A stretch of DNA of 64,000 nt from Plumapathes pennacea (Eukaryota; Cnidaria; Anthozoa; Antipatharia; Myriopathidae). Below the pieces are notes generated by a model, which did not search any database, was not told where the DNA came from, and saw only the letters and a program-made list of their open reading frames with translations. Of this stretch, positions 22,710-34,400 are shown one piece after another. The stretch spans positions 15,274,069 through 15,338,068 of the forward strand of contig OZ038463.1 in NCBI GenBank assembly GCA_964036295.1. The letters run 5' to 3'. How positions within the stretch are numbered: position 1 is the stretch's first letter; the number at the start of each line of letters is the position of its first letter. The position numbers and the translations under genes were made by a program.

Positions 22710-25700
22710 ATGGTGAGTACAGTCTGTGTACGTTCTCGAGACATCCACCTTTCCATTCTTATATATCTTTTTGTGGATTTTTTTTCCAGACGGTGGGAAA
22801 GAGTTCGAAGATGCTCCAGCATATCAACTACCGAATGCGAGCCACTTTGCAGGACAGCCGGGTATTTATAGGAACTTTCTTGGCTTTCGACAAGCACATG
22901 AATGTGATCCTTGGAGATTGCGACGAATTTCGAAGAATCAAGCCAAAGAGTAGTAAAGCGCCAGAGCGGGAGGAGAAGAGAGTCCTTGGGTTGGTGTTAC
23001 TTCGAGGAGAACATCTTGTTTCTATGACTGTTGATGGTCCTCCACCGAGCGACGTAAGTGATACTGGAGACGACTAGTTTATTTATTGGTGCACTTCAGT
23101 TGTTTAAACTGATAAACTTGAGAAATCACAAAGGAAACATGAGCGAAATGAAAAACATTCGTGTTCTTAGTGCTGAAGAATGTACATGTGGCTCAAGCCA
23201 ATAATTAGTTTGCATACACCTTTTATTCGGCTTTTAGGACAAATCGAAAGCTCTTGGAGCAAATGTGGTTCCTGGGACAGGCATGGGACGGGCAGCGGGC
23301 CGTGGTGTACCAGCACCGGTGGCTCCCACAATTGCAGCACCTCCAGGTATGTAAATGTGAACTAAATGGGAAACACAATGCTTGTATGCTACTAGCACAC
23401 TGTATTGGGAGCCATTAGCTTCAGAAAACTTTGCAGCTCTTCTCCAGTTTTGCAACAGGAAATTTTTCTTTTGCACAAGAGAATAGTATTGTTGCATGTC
23501 AGTACAGTTGCTCTCCTGCTTCTGTGCCTTAACTCCCATGAACTCACATGCGTCAACCATAGCAATGCACACTTTTCCTTGTACCCATGCCGAGTCAACA
23601 TTCAGTTGCATTCTGGGCACATACCCTAGTACCTGGTGGACACTAGCGTGAGTTTGACATGGTGCCCAAGTATGGGTAGTCAGATTTTCACAGACAAACT
23701 TTGAGTCAAGCTCACACTGGTTTCCACCAGCTGATGGTTTCTTGGGTATATACTGTAGGGTGAATGCAGCCTTGAGTATCAGTAGTGCTGACATCACTGC
23801 AGTGAGACTATCAGTTATATACTAGATGCATAATTGCTTGTCGTTAAGAAAAACGGTAAGAAATATACAAATTAAAATGGACCTTGTGTTCTTGGCCCAT
23901 TGTTTGCAGGCAAGTGCATCCTTTTAGATGCACAGAATCGACTCTGTGACCTGCATAAATATATTACTAGGATTCCATGAGATTTCATACCATATTTTAA
24001 AGGCAATCAATACTAAATAGGCAAACATCTCCTGTAAGGGAAATTTACAGTATTACACGACTTCACATTTTCAAGTGCAAATGAAGGCCAAAACGAGTGC
24101 AAAGACGGGAGCGTATTGCACTCGCCAGGAACCAGATTAACTTGTTTATTACAATTTTCACAAGCAAAGTTTTACGAACGCATCATTTTTGTTCCATTTT
24201 GTGCACGGCGAGAACATTTGCCCTGCTTCGTTTGTCGTATAATAAACAATTTATTACATGAAAAGTCGTGCAATACAGCTGTATTTTTACTCGTCAGTTT
24301 TATTTTTTCTCGCCTGAAGCAGGCTTAAAAGAATAAAACCGACTTGTGAAAATACTCCGCCGTATTCCACTCCTTCCCATGTAATAACCTCTTTTTATTC
24401 AAGTTGGAAAAACGTGGCCATTGTAAAGAAATCCAAGACTGTAACTTTGACAAGACTTGTCTTAGCGTAAATGTGGAATATATTATTATGTAAAATATTA
24501 ATAGCCCTTTAACCGACTATAATTGATTCCCAATGATTGATTATGAAAATCCAACCAATTCCCATCACTAGTTATCAGGCTCACTAACACCTTCAGTGAG
24601 AAAATCTAGTAACCAGTGTACATTATGTTCATCCTGCTGTATGTTTCTGATATGACCTTTAACTTGCATGGTTCAGGACTTGCTGGGCCAGTTCGTGGAG
24701 TTGGTGGTCCATCGCAGCAGGCCATGGCACCACAAGGGCGAGGTACAGTATGGAACTGATAAGATCTCTGTCTTAACCCTTTTTAATAACTCCTAGGCTT
24801 AGAATACAAATTCTCCTAACCTCTCAATTGGAAAATGTACAAGTGATATAGTGGACTCAAAGTATAGCACAGACAGAGAGAGGAATCACTTTTGGAACCC
24901 TTTCTCTTTATGGTTCTGTATTGTTCCTGGTGGTGTGACTACACTTGTGTACAATTTCTTTTAAGATTTATTGAATAATCTTTTAGTCTGAGATAGCTTT
25001 GGTGGTCTTTGTAGACACAGTGGAACCACAGCCCTAAGTATTTTATCCCTTTAACTCTCAAACTCAAAATACAAATTCTCCAAACCATAAAATAAGAAAA
25101 TGTATTTGTGATGAAAAGAGAATAATATGTTTCAATCAGCTGTCATTTGAGAAAGGTATCTAATGCGAAATTCTCTGTACTTTATGATAATATCTCTGGT
25201 AGGAGACTGAAAAGAAAAAATTGAAGTTAGTCACTCTTGGGAGTGAAAGGGTTATACTTTGTGTCTTTGCTTAGAGACAACACACAGTGTTTTTTATTGT
25301 GCTGTGTTCTTTCTTTCTCAGGTGGTCCACCACAGTTTCAACCACCGGCTGGTGGTCCATCACTTATGGGTGCTGGAGGGGGACCAACTAGTCTTATGGG
25401 GCGAGGACCACCTCCACGGCCCCCAGGAGGTGGTGGCCCACCCCCAGGTGGTAAGTACTACACATGTAGGTGTTGTCATGTAACTAAAATTGTGGACAGA
25501 CCTTTAGTGAAGAAGAGACACTATTATTTTGCAAACAGTAACATGAACTAATGAGTTTGTCCTGTGTTCACAAATAAACAAATAATCAAACAACTATATG
25601 GAGCTGAGCGATAAAATAATATTATTTTTAACTCACATTTATATATAAGATATCTTGGAGTTATCAGCACTTTCAATAACTGATTTGTATAATCAATCAC

Positions 25701-27155
25701 TCTCTAAGTGTGAATTTTAGTCATGGTTCCCAAGTCACACAGAGCCAAAGAAGGGGGCCCAACTCGGAAAATTATATTTTTAGGGGGCAGTTGAGATGAT
25801 TAAGACTTAAGTGTTTGCAGTTTATAGCTGTGTCGAAAAAATTAATCCATACACTGTAAGTGAGCCATCAACACTAATCACAGTCACTATTGCTATGTTT
25901 GTAATATTACATTCTTCAATTTATAATGGTCTTGATTACAGATCAGGTGAGCAGTTATTACATAATTTACAATGTCATGTTGAACAAGTAGAATGAAACT
26001 TCCTGCAAAACACAAGTAATACAGTTGAACCCCGCTATTTCGAAGTTGCACAGGACACGAAAAAAAGCTCGAAATAGCTGATAGTAAATGACAGAAAAAT
26101 AAATCGAAGGGGATTTGGCTTGACTTTGAACTAACCGAGTTCGAAATAGCAAGGTTTGACTGTATTATTGATATGCCTGTTCCATACTTTATCAACTGTA
26201 AATTGTGCTCAGTAACCATCAGTAACAAATCCGTGATCATCTGTTGTCACTTTTTTCACCAGGTCCCGGTGGACCTCCTGGCATGCCGCAGATGCAGGGC
26301 AGGGGCCCTATGCCTATGGGACCAGGCATGGTGCCACCTGGCTTAATGGGCAGAGGGATGCCCCCTCCCGGAATGATGCCTCCAGGAATGCCCATGTCAG
26401 GAATGCGGCCTCCAGGAGGTCGCATGCCACCGCCACCAATGGGCAGAGGTTAGTTATATTATAGAATTTGTGTAAGACCATAAAACTTTGGTGACCATGT
26501 TCCTCTACTCAAGGATCTCTTGTCTTCACTCATTTTATTTAAACATGGAATAAAAGCAATGGACATTGAATTAAAGCAATTCAGAGTAGTGTTCATTCCT
26601 TCTTTTTTTTTTTTTTTTTTGTTCAAATATGCTTCTTCCAGGCCATTACTGGGAATGATATAAAATGCTGGTTGTTTTTGACATGAGCTATGACAAGTTA
26701 ATTCTTTCTGTTAACCATCTGGCTGCTTGATGAGTAGCTCGGGATAACAGTGCTCGAAATTAGCGGTCGTCCAGTCGTCCGAGATGACCAAAAGTTTGCT
26801 CGGATGACTGGTTTTCTGCCAAATTGATAGTCTGGTCATCCAGGAGAAAACCCACCAGGCAAACTAATTCTTGTATCTGGACAATGTGGACATTTTTTTA
26901 AATTCAAGCACTGGGATAAACTCGTGTCAAAGAGATTCTGTTGTGAGTGAATCCTTCCATGATAGAAAAGACTAGATTCAGGATTAACAAACTTAATCAT
27001 GCTTGGGACAACTAGACCCTGCTTAATAAATTGATTGTCAGGAACTTTTGTCTTTCTACTGCAAATGTTGCATGGACTTTTGGTTTCCCTTTGTACTGAA
27101 ACTGGAGTGTTTTTTTCTTTTAGGACCACCAGGAATGAGACCACCACCTCGCTAA
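22710..27155 (+). CDS. SNRPB: SNRPB, small nuclear ribonucleoprotein SmB/B' (7 exons, complete)
   Basis: Core Sm protein of the U1, U2, U4 and U5 snRNPs. Exons: 22710-22712, 22790-23053, 23238-23346, 24677-24742, 25322-25450, 26263-26448 and 27124-27155, in frame, 262 residues (human SmB' is 240). Exon 1 holds only the ATG. Exon 2 encodes the whole Sm fold: Sm1 around [20 protein letters not shown] and [15 protein letters not shown], and Sm2 at [19 protein letters not shown]. Exons 3-7 encode the Gly/Pro/Met-rich tail with PPGMRPP-type motifs ending GMRPPPR, the kind bound by GYF/WW proteins and containing arginines that are methylated in the family. AATAAA signals lie at 27705 and 27793. Intron 5 contains a pogo-like MITE. 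No gene sits inside the introns. Confidence 0.97.
24035..24370. repeat. Probable foldback repeat in SNRPB intron 3
   Basis: TATTACACGACTTCACATTT at about 24052 and CGGCGTATTCCACTCC-type sequence near 24360 flank motifs found inverted internally (GAGTGCAAAGACGGGAGCGT; AAAAGTCGTGCAATAC). The boundaries are uncertain. Confidence 0.35.
26032..26162. repeat. pogo-like MITE in SNRPB intron 5
   Basis: Ends are CAGTTGAACCCCGCTATTTC and the inverse of GAAATAGCAAGGTTTGACTG, with TA on both outer sides (26030-26031, 26163-26164). The CAGT(T/G)GAACC end and TA duplication are those of pogo/Tigger-type elements. Its 131 bp cannot encode a transposase. Confidence 0.8.
26606..26623. repeat. Poly-T tract in SNRPB intron 6
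   Basis: About 18 consecutive T. The rest of this intron (26449-27123) shows nothing recognisable. Confidence 0.8.
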
Positions 27156-28464
27156 GCAGCTCCTGCAAGACGCCTTGACCAACTGTCATCTGTGTTACTC
27201 TCCAGAAATCAATCAGCTCACTCTACTTTTCTGCCCTGGTTTGAAATCATCAAACCTTGCTTTGTGAACGTCTGGCACAGTGCACTGATGTTATCACATG
27301 GTAATGAGGGCTGCACAACATTGACATATCTCCCTTTCCTCTGTGCTCTTTACCTCAACTATTTCTCATAGAAAGGCCTGACAGTTGCATGGAGTAATCA
27401 ACTTTGATTTATTTTCATCATACAGCAGTCTTTTGTTACCTTGATCAGATGAAACCTGATTGAACTAGCATTTTTTATACATTATGCATACATTTAGCCT
27501 CCTGACAGCAAACCCTGTGTAGGCTTCGAGTAAAATGGAAGCCACTCAGGGGTCTGTTATCAGGAGGCTAGCATACATTCTGTTGATGAAAATTGAACGG
27601 TTGAGAGAATCTGCATTATGTTCTTGGAAGTTGAAGGTTAAACTTATAGGCCAAACAAGAGCTCCGTAACCAACAGATCTTATAGAGTTGTAGAACAGCT
27701 TTAGAATAAAGATAAGATTTTCTGTTGTGCTGCTTGGATTCTTTAGTGAGATGTTTTGTAAATATTTTGTTTGGCAGTGAGTACTAAGTAACAATAAACT
27801 ATGGAGTGTTTCATTATTATGTTGTGTTGTGCTATTTATTTATGTTTGGCCATGCTTACATAAGTGTCTCAGTTATTGTTCGGATCAAAACATTTGCATG
27901 GAATGAAAATAACAGGAAGATGACCAGAAATTTGCCTGGCTGATTAATTCTAAGTCTTCAATTGACCGAGCGTTGCTAGGACTCCAAGGCTTAATCCAAG
28001 ACTGAATGTTATTATCAGATCTCTCAGATGTTTAGACAGTGATGGACGCATAAAAGTATATATATATATATATACCCTCCAAACCGCAACAGAATGCCTC
28101 GTGAGAAATTGGTATGTGGAGATTTTGAGTGTTCAAAACAAAACACTTCCTGCATAAAGTACTGATTCGCTGCCTTTTCTTCTGGCAAAACATTGTACAC
28201 CGGCTGACCAGTGTATGATATACACATATTTTTCCATCCATGTATCGGCAACATTGTAAATCAAGTTTTCTGCATTTATAGCTGTGAAAAATATATCCGA
28301 AACAAGGAACACGATTCTCTGAGTCACAAAGAGAACAAAATAGACGGTTTTTTGTCTCTTTTATTGTCAACTACCAAGCGATTACTTATTACTGAGTCTA
28401 CGTGTTCTATGTTCCGTTGTCTACAACACGAAGCCTAAGGAAAACTTGCAAAGTATGCGCCCAT
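27156..28464. other. SNRPB 3'UTR and convergent MOXD1 3' flank
   Basis: Positions 27156 to about 27800 are SNRPB 3'UTR with AATAAA at 27705 and 27793. Positions from about 27967 onward are homologous to 43346-43740, marking the downstream edge of a duplicated MOXD1 segment. A (TA)n run lies at 28058-28074. AATAAA on the minus strand at 28365-28360 could end the MOXD1 transcript. Confidence 0.6.
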
Positions 28465-31400
28465 TCAGGCCTGGTTACCCAGTACAATCAGGAAAGCAAG
28501 CACTAAGAGCCTTGTGGTGAGGATGATCGATGTTGCCTTAGCAACAGGCCCAGGCTCCTCACAAGTCTTTTCCGGCTGAAACTTCTTGGTTATCACGGTC
28601 TTGGCAACGGTTTTTCTCCCCAAGCCCTTAAAAAGAAGATTGTACATTTACGTTCCTGTGTTAAATTATCCCGGTGAAAGCTGTATTTTGTCTTCACGAA
28701 GCTTTGGCCGCTTTGTTGACATCAGTGATGTCGCGTATCTCTGAGTTAAAGGCTCAGGAATTTCTTTATATACGTACCAGTAAGCGTGCCTCGTTCATTC
28801 CGATACATTTCACAACAACTTCATCTGATTCATCGTAAAATTTCCTTAGAAAGTTGACCATTGCAGTATCCCACTCAAAGACCTTATTCTGACTGAAAAA
28901 CGAAAACAAAACAAATTAACAATGACATGACGATGATGATGGTAAGGATGACCACGATTATGATGATGATAATAATGACATTGACGATGATGATGACGAT
29001 GATGAGCTTAAAGCTGGTGTTACACTGGTCGATTTGCAACGACGATTTGCAACGCCGATTTGCTCCAAATCCACGCAACGGCGTTGCAAGTTTTTGAATC
29101 GCTTTTAAAAACTTGCAACGCGTTGCAGCACTGCAAACATCGCGAAAAATCGTTCGCTATGGGGTGTTACACCTCAAAGATTTTTAGCGCAGCATCGCAT
29201 CGTTGCAAATCGTCGTTGCAAATCGACCAGTGTAACACCACCTTAAAGGTGGTGTTACACTCTGGTCGATTTGCAACGACGATTTGCAACGATACGATGT
29301 TGCACTAAAAATCGTTCAGGTGTAACACCCCATTGCGAACGATTTTTCGCAATGTTTGCAGTGCTGAAACGCGTTGCAAGTTTTTGAAAACGATTCAAAA
29401 ACTTGCAACACCGCTGCGTGAATTTGAAGCGAATCGGCGTTGCAAATCGTCGTTGCAAATCGACCAGTGTAACACCAGCTTAAGCAAACTAGGACGGCGA
29501 CGGCAACGCGAGGAACCAGGAAAAGAGTGTCTCTGTAATCCGTATGTCTTTGTAACTTTGCCTATTCTTAGTTTGCTCAAATTTTTTCCGTTTTTGCCGA
29601 AGTTTTCTTGCTTTCATCGTCTCCTACTAAGAAGAACGATTGTCTTAATTTCTCAAAATGTCGTCCATGTCCTGACAACAGCATAAAAAAGAAACATTTG
29701 GAGTCGCACGCGAGAGCACGACGACCCCGAGATCATGTCAATTTCACGTATTCACGTGCTTCTTTTGTCTTCTGCAATGAATTTTATTGCGGTTTCACCG
29801 ACGTTGCAGTCGTCCTCTCCCGTCCTGGTGCTTTAAGCTCTCTGATGATGATGGTGACGATCATGATGACAGTGATGACGATCATAATCATAATAAAGGA
29901 GACGAGGACAAGGACAAGGACAATAACAGTAATAATATAATAATAATAATTTTAATGATATTATTTACAGTGCCGTGCTTAATTAAAACTCGATTTCCCT
30001 AAAGGCTGGTTCACACGGTAAAGCAAGCGCAAACGCAAGCGCAAGAGAATGAAAACTTTTCCATTCTCTTGCGCTTGCGTTTGTGCTTGCTTCTCAAATT
30101 TTACCATGTGAACCGGTCGCTTGCGCTTGCGTTTGCGTTTGCGCTTGCGCTTGCTTTACTCGTGTGAACCAGGCTTAACAAAACGACTTCCTTGAAACGT
30201 TTCAGGCAGAACAGTGTGTAATTTACTCACCGCGCTGCATGTTTCCTGAATTCATAGTATGCTTTATAATCTTCACTGCCACACGAGGTAAAATTCTGTC
30301 TTGGATAATACATCAAGAAAGCCAAGCACATTTCATCCGTTGTATCTAGGCCTCCCTGCAAAATAGATATTAGAAACATATTATTAAACATTCAACTTCA
30401 GTTTCAAGAGAACAACAATAATAATTTTTTTTAGTGGTGCATCGGCTATTCGTCACATGCAACAACTTACCACGACTTGTTTATTCCTGTCCATGGTGTC
30501 ATAACTGCACGTGGTTAACATTTCGTCGCCCTTGATAATAATACAATACAACATTAGCTGGCCTGGTGAAGGTCAGCCTAAAGGAAAAAGAATTACTTAA
30601 TCGTAGCGATACACATGTACGAATTTTCATCATTACTTACCGGTAAAATAGATATTTCTTTTCTTGCCATCTGGTATTCCTGTTCAGAGTTCAACACAAG
30701 ATCAGTTTTATGCAGTAAAATGTGTTTTCTTCACTTTTAAGTTTCAAACTGTAGAAAACAATGAAATCAAAAGGTTTATAAAATAATTATCATGATACTA
30801 CGCATGTTCTGATTGGCTTAAAACATATTTTATAAATAGTACAAAGACATGGTTTGTGAAAGAGGTTTAGTTACTTTACAAAATCGCCGAAGCGGCTCGT
30901 GATTTTGAACTTCTTTCGTATTCTCACAGCATCCCACGTGTTTGTATAGAGTATATAAAAACATGAAAACGCGTGTTATATTGCTTAATAATAACTCAAA
31001 TAAAAGCACTGTGTTCACTTCCAACTCCTGAATTGTGTGATATTAGGAGTTAAATTTCCTGAAATTTAGTTTGGACAGCAAAACCGTTTAACAAACTATG
31101 TAACATACAGGTGTCGTTTGGTGAATTTCTCCAGTTTTTGTCAAAGCAAAGAACTTCCTTGTGCCACCCCACTTATTTTTAAAGGAACGAATCTCCTTTT
31201 CCATAATCTTGATACCTGAAAGTTGAAGTCGTAATTGTCGTCTCTTGCAATGTTTGGCAACTCCTTTCCGTTTCGCACGTGACGAACCCAAGCAGCTCGA
31301 CCTGAAAACTCAAGCAAACCAAAGACGGTTTACCATATACGGTATCCGCGTGTCTATCCCAATCTGCTGAGTGGCCTGTTGTGTCCGTTATGTTACTCTA

Positions 31401-34400
31401 GACCCTAGTCACGATGTTATTTTATTACCTGCCAAGTGGGTGTGTAATGCCGCTGAAAACACGTTGATGCCACCGCTTTGAAGCTTAGAGTTTTGTATAC
31501 CCTGTGTATGCGAAGGATAAATGATTTAATACGATAAAGGTTGATAGGAATTAGGGGGAGAGGAGGCGGCTACCTCTTTGGTGCATATTCCTGGACAGTA
31601 GCCAGTACTTTGCCAGCTTCTTTGCTTTGGAGGAATCAAAAGTGCACGATGGTTGACTCTCAAACCAACTTGAAGGACTCCTGCGTCATGCTCTCGCAGC
31701 TTCTCCGTGAACCAGAAACGAAGTCCAGAACTGTCTACAATTCCTGACAAGAAAGTTAAAAAACATATTTAGCGAAATGCTGCAGAGCACCCTAAAACAA
31801 GTATTACTTCATAAACCGGAATGGGTAAGCTGAGCTCTGTTCACAGTGGTTTATCTGCGTTGAATTGACTTAACATAGGACACTTTCAGCTTTTGAAATT
31901 GCCAAATAAAACCTAACAGTCTGTCCTATAAGCACATTCTCACAGCAGTATTCACTTCCAACTCCTGTCAACTGTCAGGGTGTGACCATTAATATTGCTC
32001 CAGAACTGTTAAATCAAACCTAAATGCCAACCAAGAAACATAGAGTCGTCCTGAACTGTTAAAGGTAACCTTAGGGTTTAACTTATCAATAAATCTGAGG
32101 AAGAAGATTGTACCGAGTTGGAAAGTTTTTCAGAAGCACAAACCTGATTTATTTTCTGAGTTGTCATAATGTGTTTCCACGACAACAATCCGAGGTCCCT
32201 CTTCACCTCCATGTGGGAACCCAACATGGTCAGGGTAATAGAATTTCTAAAGTAAACAAAACAAAACAAACAACAGCGGTACCACCCGCAACTCGTGATT
32301 TTCGGGGGAACGCAGCCTAAATAATCACTACAATTAGAATTAGCAACTTCTGGCATGTCTAGGCTTTTCGCTAAACCGTTAACGGAATACAAAAAGTAAA
32401 ATTTCGGATCACCCATTGTTTGACCAAGGTTAAACGTCAAACTTCAGATGAGTCAGTCAATGAAAATTAGCTCAAACAGACGTTTATCCTGGGCCGAATA
32501 CTTTTACTGACACTAATAATTTTCATATACGTCCAAGCTGTTGCGTATCCCCAACCATACGGAAAAGAAATGGCGAAGCTAAAATATGCATTATCATCGA
32601 AATAATTGAGATCGTTGAGATCAATTGCATAACCCTATACAGTCAGCCCCCTAACCATTTATTAATAAACGAACCATTGTTTCAATCAGCTCTTCCTTTG
32701 AGAAAGATACGGCGCTACGAGACATCAAGATTTGTATTGAAAGCAAATACAAAGATCGTTGTTTCACTGCAAGACACGAGTGCACGCGCAAAGGATCATG
32801 GTCTTTTACCCACAAGTCAACTTACACCACCCCCGATAGCCCATCCAGCAATCGTTGACGCTCCTGCGCATGCCCTGACGGCTGGTGGCATATTTCCTGC
32901 GTAGCACGGACCATCAAGAGTAAGATTGCTGCGTGGAAAGTCTTTTCGACACTCGTATACCAGAATGTGATGTACAAGACCCTCATGGCCTTTCTCTATA
33001 ACCGGTTCTATCTGAAAAATTCAAGATGGATACATATCTACAAAAACTAGGCAAGATAACAGGAACATTAAATAGAATATGACAGAAAAATACTTCGACA
33101 TGACAGAACCAGATAATAGTGGAGAAGACAATATAGGCTGAATCAACACAAAATGTATAGGAAATCGCGTCATTTCGAGTGTAATTTGGAATAAATGAGC
33201 ACAAGTAAATTTTTCTAGACTACAAAATTGCACAAGGGCCGCGCGAGTGCAATTGTGTAGTCTTTGAAAAAGTTACGAGTGATAATTTATTCCAAAGTTG
33301 CTTGAAAAATTATTTGATTACTTGTTAATAACATGCATACAAATCAGAAATGCGGACAATACAAAAAATGAGAGGACAGCGACAAGAAAACAAAATGGAC
33401 TGAAAAGGAATAACACAGAATATAAGGAGGTCAGGGAAGGACACGAAGGGACACGACACAACAGGGTACCGGGGAAGACAACACTCAGCAAGGCGCACGT
33501 GGTGAATTTAAATCAAGGCACATGACTTACCATGACCACGTGACGCTTTGAAGGAGGCTGGGGAATCTCAAATGGTTTACACCAGTAAGTCGTCTTCTTT
33601 TGTGGTACATGTGTCTTGAGACGAAACAACAAAAAATATTTATGAGAAAAACTACGAAAAGAAAAACAAAAACGTAAGACTAACAAACAGAATGAGAGGA
33701 AAGAAAACCATAGAGGTATAAAAAGGAGTACAGAGAAGGAGAACAAGATCGCGAAAAATCTGGATGAAAAGGAGAAACACTCACGCATATCCAGTAATGG
33801 CGGCAAGAGAATAAAAACGTGTCAAATGTCAGTAGCACGTACCTGGTTGTTCCTTAAGTCAAAATACGACATGTTACTGGGTAGTGCGTGGTACTTTGGT
33901 GTGTTTAAGAGCATCAAGCTCCTGGCTCCCCGGTTAAGAAGTAGGTGCTGTTGTATGGACTCTTCAGAGTCCGGGTCTTCAGAATTGAAGGCAAAAATAA
34001 CCTTGGTTGTTCCTCCCTGTTGAACCCATAAAGTGAAAATCGCGTTTATTTTTCACTCGCGCATACTGTACGCTCTTTGTTCAGAAATTATAAAACAGTT
34101 CACAGTGTACCTCACAACCTAGCCTGCGCAACCAGACCCTTGTGTTTATTCACGCGGCTTGGAGTCTGGTTCTATTTGTCCCTGTGACTAGCGCCCCGTA
34201 CAGAAAAGCGCCTGTTGTGCAGGCAATCTATAACTAGCCTGCGTAGCAAGCCTTTCCCCTCGATACAAAGAGCATACGCCGCCTTTTTCGATTTTGGCCG
34301 CACAAAAATGCGGCGAGGGGGGAGGAGGAGTCCACCCTCGGCGTCCTTTTTGCGCTCGCCCCAATTTTCGCGCAGTCAAAATTGAAAAAAGTCTTGAGTG

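Noticed and set aside
23234..23797. 187-residue minus-strand ORF
   Set aside because: It runs antisense across SNRPB exon 3 and intron sequence with no domain, and it is a shadow of the real exon.
28920..28990. Possible tandem regulatory array of GATGAC motifs
   Set aside because: It is an imperfect GAT microsatellite.
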